This document shows positions 60,830-64,000 of a stretch of 64,000 nucleotides of DNA, piece after piece. The translations under genes were made by a program, and so were the position numbers. Under the pieces are notes generated by a model. That model was not told where the DNA came from. It searched no databases and saw only the letters and a program-made list of their open reading frames with translations. The DNA lies in contig LR590083.2 in the NCBI GenBank assembly GCA_901457705.2, positions 3,472,597-3,536,596 on the forward strand. The letters run 5' to 3'. The number at the start of each line of letters is the position of its first letter. The first letter of the stretch is position 1. Origin of the DNA: Beijerinckiaceae bacterium RH AL1 (GTDB lineage Bacteria > Pseudomonadota > Alphaproteobacteria > Rhizobiales > Beijerinckiaceae).

Positions 60830-61114
60830 ATGCGCGTCGCCTTCACGCCGCTCGCCGAACGCCAACTTCAAGCCCTGCACCGCTACATCGCAGAGCGATC
60901 CGGTATCGATCGCGCCGACGACTATGTCGGCCGGATCGTCACCTTCTGCCAAAACCTTGGCACATTCCCGATACGCGGAAGATCGCGGGACGATCTCCTG
61001 CCTGGGCTTAGGACGATCGGCTTCGAGCGACGGGCGACCATTGCATTCATGGTCGAGCTGATCGAGGGGATCTACTACGGCGGCCAGGACTACGAAGCGA
61101 CCTTCGCCGTATGA
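60830..61114 (+). CDS. RelE/ParE-type toxin
   Basis: A 94-residue RelE/ParE-superfamily protein: VAFTPLAERQLQALHRYIAE at the start, the middle LGTFPIRGRSRDDLLPGLRT with its basic residues, and the closing strands ATIAFMVELIEGIYYGGQDY. The fold and order after an antitoxin gene are typical. The target cannot be told. It is convergent with ilvE, four bases from its stop. Confidence 0.85.
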   Translation: MRVAFTPLAERQLQALHRYIAERSGIDRADDYVGRIVTFCQNLGTFPIRGRSRDDLLPGLRTIGFERRATIAFMVELIEGIYYGGQDYEATFAV

Positions 61115-61118
61115 CCTC

Positions 61119-62006
61119 TCACGCCGCCTTGCGCTTCGGCTGCACCTCGGCGGAATAGTCCTCGATCATCTGCCGCGAGATCGCGCCCGGCGTGAACCGG
61201 TAGGGCCCGATCTCGGCGACCGGCGTCACCTCGGCGCCGGTGCCGCAGATGAAGCACTCGTCGAAGCTCGAGAGCTCGTCGGGCAGGATGCGGCGCTCGA
61301 CGACCTCGAGGCCGCGGCGCCTGGCGAGGTCGATCACCGTGCGGCGGGTGATCCCGTCGAGGAAGCAGTCGGCGATCGGCGTGTGGATCGCGCCGTCCTT
61401 CGTGAAGAAGACGTTGGCGCCGGTGCACTCGGCGACGCGGTCCTGCCAGTCGAGCATCAGCGCGTCGGCGCAGCCTTTGCGCTCGGCGACGTGCTTGGAG
61501 ATCGTGCAGATCATGTAGAGGCCGACCGCCTTGGCGTGCGACGGCGCGGTGCGCGGGTCGGGCCGGCGATAGTCGGCGATGTCGAGCTTGATGCCGTTCA
61601 TCTTGGTCGCGATGTCGAACATCGACGGCCAGTCCCAGGCGGCGACCGCGACGTGGATGGTCGCGTGCTGCGCCGCCACCGCCATCATCTCGCTGCCGCG
61701 CCAGGCGATCGGGCGGATGTAGCAGTCGGCATGGCCGTTGGCGGCGACGACCTCGCGCTTGATGCGGTCGAGCTCATCGACGGTGTAGGGAATCTGGAAG
61801 TCGAGCAGGCGGCCCGAATTCAGGAAGCGCTCGGAATGCTCGCGCGACTTGAAGATCTCGCCGCCGTAGGCGCGCTCGCCCTCGAAGACGGCGGAGCCGT
61901 AGTGCAGGCCGTGCGAGAGCACGTGCAGCTTGGCGTCGGCCCACGGCACCATCTCGCCGTCCATGAAGATGACGCCGTCGCGCTTGTCGAAAGGTAACAC
62001 GGCCAT
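61119..62006 (-). CDS. ilvE: Branched-chain amino acid aminotransferase
   Basis: IlvE is a fold-IV PLP aminotransferase for Ile, Leu and Val. The 295-residue protein shows VLSHGLHYGSAVFEGERAY (phosphate loop and substrate region), YIRPIAWRGSEMM, the lysine segment in APSHAKAVGLYM, and the family signature ADALMLDWQDRVAECTGANV, then GITRRTVIDLARRRG and CFICGTGAEVTPV. The ATG at 62006 is preferred over one at 62042. It is divergent from a MarR gene across 142 bases; this pairing is common in Hyphomicrobiales. Confidence 0.94.
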   Translation of the reverse strand: MAVLPFDKRDGVIFMDGEMVPWADAKLHVLSHGLHYGSAVFEGERAYGGEIFKSREHSERFLNSGRLLDFQIPYTVDELDRIKREVVAANGHADCYIRPIAWRGSEMMAVAAQHATIHVAVAAWDWPSMFDIATKMNGIKLDIADYRRPDPRTAPSHAKAVGLYMICTISKHVAERKGCADALMLDWQDRVAECTGANVFFTKDGAIHTPIADCFLDGITRRTVIDLARRRGLEVVERRILPDELSSFDECFICGTGAEVTPVAEIGPYRFTPGAISRQMIEDYSAEVQPKRKAA

Positions 62007-62106
62007 GGGGCTCTCTCCCTTCTTCGGGCGCTCGCGGCGCACCAGTCGCGGCGGTCGTTGAAGCGCTTGTGCGCGGGGTCGTCGAGGGGTAGCGTCCGCC
62101 CGAAAT

Positions 62107-62127
62107 TAAGTCAACAATGCTGACTTA
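62107..62127. promoter_or_regulatory. Palindrome TAAGTCA-N7-TGACTTA, candidate MarR operator
   Basis: Perfect seven-base arms with a seven-base spacer in the gap between divergent ilvE and marR genes, ending 21 bases before the marR ATG. The size and place suit a MarR-family dimer site and autoregulation. AT-rich in a GC-rich genome, so chance is less likely. Confidence 0.55.
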
Positions 62128-62148
62128 TATAGGCGAGCCTTCATCGCA

Positions 62149-62649
62149 ATGCCCAGCGCCACTGCCGACCTCGCGAGCGCGGAACCGGACCGCGCCCCGC
62201 TTTATCATCTCACCGAGCTCATGTTCTTCGCCTATCGCGATTTCGTGCGCGACGCGGACCTGATCCTCGCCGGCGACGGCTTCGGGCGCGCGCATCACCG
62301 CGTGCTGCATTTCGCGACGCGACGGCCGGGCCTCACCATCGCCGAGCTGCTCGACATCCTGCAGATCACCAAGCAGAGCCTCAACCGGGTGCTGAAGGAC
62401 CTCGTCGACCGCGGCTACGTGACGAACAGCCTCGGCGAGACGGACCGGCGCCAGCGCGTGCTCGCCGCGACCCCGCGCGGCGCCGCGCTGATCGAGGAGA
62501 TCGCGCTCGTGCAGTCGGCCCGCTTCACCCGCGCCTTCGCGCGGCTCGGCGGCGACGCAGAGGCGCAGGCGGTGGCCTTCCTCACCGCGATGATGGACGC
62601 GCCGGCCGAGCCGCGCGGCAAGGCGGCGATCCGCGTCGTCGAGAAGTAG
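62149..62649 (+). CDS. MarR family transcriptional regulator
   Basis: A 166-residue MarR-type regulator: LYHLTELMFFAYRDFVRDAD at the start, FGRAHHRVLHFATRRPGLTI, the recognition helix LQITKQSLNRVLKDLVDRGY and wing TNSLGETDRRQRVLAATPRG. It is divergent from ilvE with a strong palindrome between, so it may control ilvE and itself. The ligand is unknown; no ilvE-linked function has been proved that I know of. Confidence 0.9.
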   Translation: MPSATADLASAEPDRAPLYHLTELMFFAYRDFVRDADLILAGDGFGRAHHRVLHFATRRPGLTIAELLDILQITKQSLNRVLKDLVDRGYVTNSLGETDRRQRVLAATPRGAALIEEIALVQSARFTRAFARLGGDAEAQAVAFLTAMMDAPAEPRGKAAIRVVEK

Positions 62650-62654
62650 CGCGG

Positions 62655-63080
62655 CTACTCGCCCTCCGCATTGCGGGCCATGAAGTCGGCGGCCGTGCCG
62701 TCCTTCGGATCGACGAAGGTGATGTCGGTCGGTGCCCGGCGCGGCGCGTCGATCGAGAGCACCGTGAACGGCTCCTCGAGGAGACGCGGGATGGCGTGCA
62801 CCGTCCGGCGATCGAAGACGAGGAGTTGGCCCGGTCCGACCTCGGCCTCGTCGGCCGGGTCGCCGAGCCAGAACCTGGCGCGCCCCGAGAGCACGTAGAG
62901 GAACTCGTCGCAGGTTTCGTGGTAATGCGCCGGAACCGGCTTCAGCACGCGGAACACCCGCGCCGATGCCGTCGCGCGGTCGGCGATGTAATGGTCGACG
63001 ATCATCGCCTTGGCATCGGCGGGAAGCGCCGCGGCCAGGGCCATGACGTCGAAGCGGCCGGATGTCGTCGTCTCGCTCAT
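62655..63080 (-). CDS. Single-domain cupin protein
   Basis: A 141-residue cupin. Motif 1 is [19 protein letters not shown] with the HxH and E ligands, motif 2 is [12 protein letters not shown]; both metal-binding histidine sets are present. The start [20 protein letters not shown] is helical. The enzyme activity, if any, is unknown. The ATG at 63080 is supported by AGGAGACAG upstream. It is convergent with the marR gene (five bases) and divergent from hrcA. Confidence 0.85.
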   Translation of the reverse strand: MSETTTSGRFDVMALAAALPADAKAMIVDHYIADRATASARVFRVLKPVPAHYHETCDEFLYVLSGRARFWLGDPADEAEVGPGQLLVFDRRTVHAIPRLLEEPFTVLSIDAPRRAPTDITFVDPKDGTAADFMARNAEGE

Positions 63081-63162
63081 CGCTGTCTCCTGCGGGAGCG
63101 GCAAGATAGCAGCCGGCCTCCGCCTTGCCACCCGCCGCGCGGGATTGCATGGTCGGGGCGCC

Positions 63163-64000
63163 ATGAGCACGCCCCTCGACGACCAGGCGCGCGAGGCGCT
63201 GCGCGCAGCCGCCAGCATCCGCAGCCTCAACCAGCGCTCGCTCGACGTGTTCCGACGGATCGTGGAGAGCTATCTCGCGACCGGCGAGCCGCTCGGCTCG
63301 CGCAACCTGTCGCGGCTGTTGCCGACGCCGCTGTCGCCGGCCTCGGTGCGCAACGTCATGCAGGCGCTGGAGGAGAGCGGGCTCATCTTCGCGCCGCACA
63401 CCAGCGCCGGGCGCCTGCCGACGGAGAGCGGCCTGCGCTTCTTCGTCGACGCGCTGCTCGAGATCGGCGACATCGACGCCGAGGAGCGCCGCCAGATCGA
63501 GGCGCAGCTCGGCTTCGGGCGCGACCAGAGGGGCCCCGACCAGAGCTTCGAGGCTGTGCTGACCGAAGCGACGACCATGCTCTCCGGCCTCTCCCGCGGC
63601 GCCGGCGTCGTGGTGACGACGAAGGACAATGCGCGCCTCAAGCACATCGAGTTCCTGCGACTCGAGCCCGAGCGCGCGCTGGCGGTGCTCGTCGGCGAGG
63701 ACGGCTCGGTCGAGAACCGCGTGCTGCCGATCGCCGCCGGCCTGCCGGCGTCCGCCCTCGTCGAGGCCGGCAACTACTTGAACGCCCGCATCCGCGGCCG
63801 CACGCTCGCCGAGGTGCGGGGCGAGATCGAGACGGCGCGCGGCGCCGCCGAGGCCGAGCTCGGGGCGCTCACCGCCAAGCTCGTCGACCAGGGCCTCGCC
63901 TCCTGGGCCGCCGGGCACGGCCAGCCGCAGCTCATCGTGCGCGGCCAGGCGAACCTGCTCGACAACGTCAACGCGGCCGAGGACCTCGAGCGCATCCGCC
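63163..64000 (+). CDS. hrcA: Heat-inducible transcription repressor HrcA (cut by window edge)
   Basis: HrcA represses groESL (and sometimes dnaK) by binding CIRCE inverted repeats. The first 279 residues are in the window, of about 350 to 360 expected. The N-terminal winged helix is clear: [60 protein letters not shown] and [20 protein letters not shown]. The following GAF-like part begins [20 protein letters not shown]. No CIRCE element is visible in this window. The usual downstream partner grpE would be beyond the edge. Confidence 0.95.
   Translation, partial: MSTPLDDQAREALRAAASIRSLNQRSLDVFRRIVESYLATGEPLGSRNLSRLLPTPLSPASVRNVMQALEESGLIFAPHTSAGRLPTESGLRFFVDALLEIGDIDAEERRQIEAQLGFGRDQRGPDQSFEAVLTEATTMLSGLSRGAGVVVTTKDNARLKHIEFLRLEPERALAVLVGEDGSVENRVLPIAAGLPASALVEAGNYLNARIRGRTLAEVRGEIETARGAAEAELGALTAKLVDQGLASWAAGHGQPQLIVRGQANLLDNVNAAEDLERIR

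Overview
The window is a stretch of very GC-rich chromosome from an alphaproteobacterium, most likely of the Hyphomicrobiales (Rhizobiales). The evidence is GcrA, a TTAA-N7-TTAAC CtrA-type box, clustered GANTC (CcrM) sites, small families typical of that order (DUF6101, DUF4170, DUF2934), the argD-argF-hslO and hisE-coaA gene orders, and three families of palindromic intergenic repeats of the kind common there. I cannot name a genus. I saw no rRNA, tRNA, insertion sequence, prophage or CRISPR array.

Layout. 1-5.2 kb: cysQ-like phosphatase, DUF4170 and waaA (Kdo transferase), then a small membrane protein, an SDR and a GntR regulator. 5.2-9.9 kb: argD-argF-hslO on the minus strand, divergent from gcrA. 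9.9-17 kb: a large FAD/Fe-S dehydrogenase whose 3' end is duplicated with its repeat, pheS, a ParE-type toxin-antitoxin pair and a secreted DUF4142 protein. 17-22 kb: a DUF2934/histone-H1-like protein behind a CtrA box, MltB-type transglycosylase, thiE, and a metallo-beta-lactamase exonuclease. 22-34 kb: the other parts of the ligase-associated DNA repair set (Lhr-type helicase, ATP-dependent ligase), spaced out by a flavin monooxygenase, HxlR/azoR and an ABC exporter. 34-37.7 kb: Uma2, glcF, hisE, coaA. 37.7-47.2 kb: an accessory block with a Tat-exported sulfatase, its formylglycine-generating enzyme, two DUF4239 proteins, and a DUF2946-TonB receptor-PepSY operon; gene remnants lie in its gaps. 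47.2-54.7 kb: serC, SDR, a large multicopper oxidase, VapBC, ettA and a zinc ribbon. 54.7-64 kb: a repeat cluster, MarR, YafK-type L,D-transpeptidase, bicupin oxalate decarboxylase family protein, a frameshifted DUF4142 gene, a RelE/ParE pair, ilvE-marR, a cupin, and the start of hrcA.

The most unusual signal is the behaviour of the palindromic repeats. One family (called REP-B here) sits between genes as head-to-head pairs. It has also entered two coding regions in frame: the Lhr-type helicase and the ATP-dependent ligase, which belong to the same repair system. Another REP-B remnant supplies the start of the transglycosylase. Other noteworthy points are the duplicated gene end next to repeat family A, the GANTC cluster upstream of gcrA, the CtrA box upstream of the H1-like gene, and several conserved gene pairs that appear separated here (pheS without pheT, hisE without hisF, waaA without lpxK, glcF without glcDE). 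All family assignments were made by reading motifs; no database search was run.
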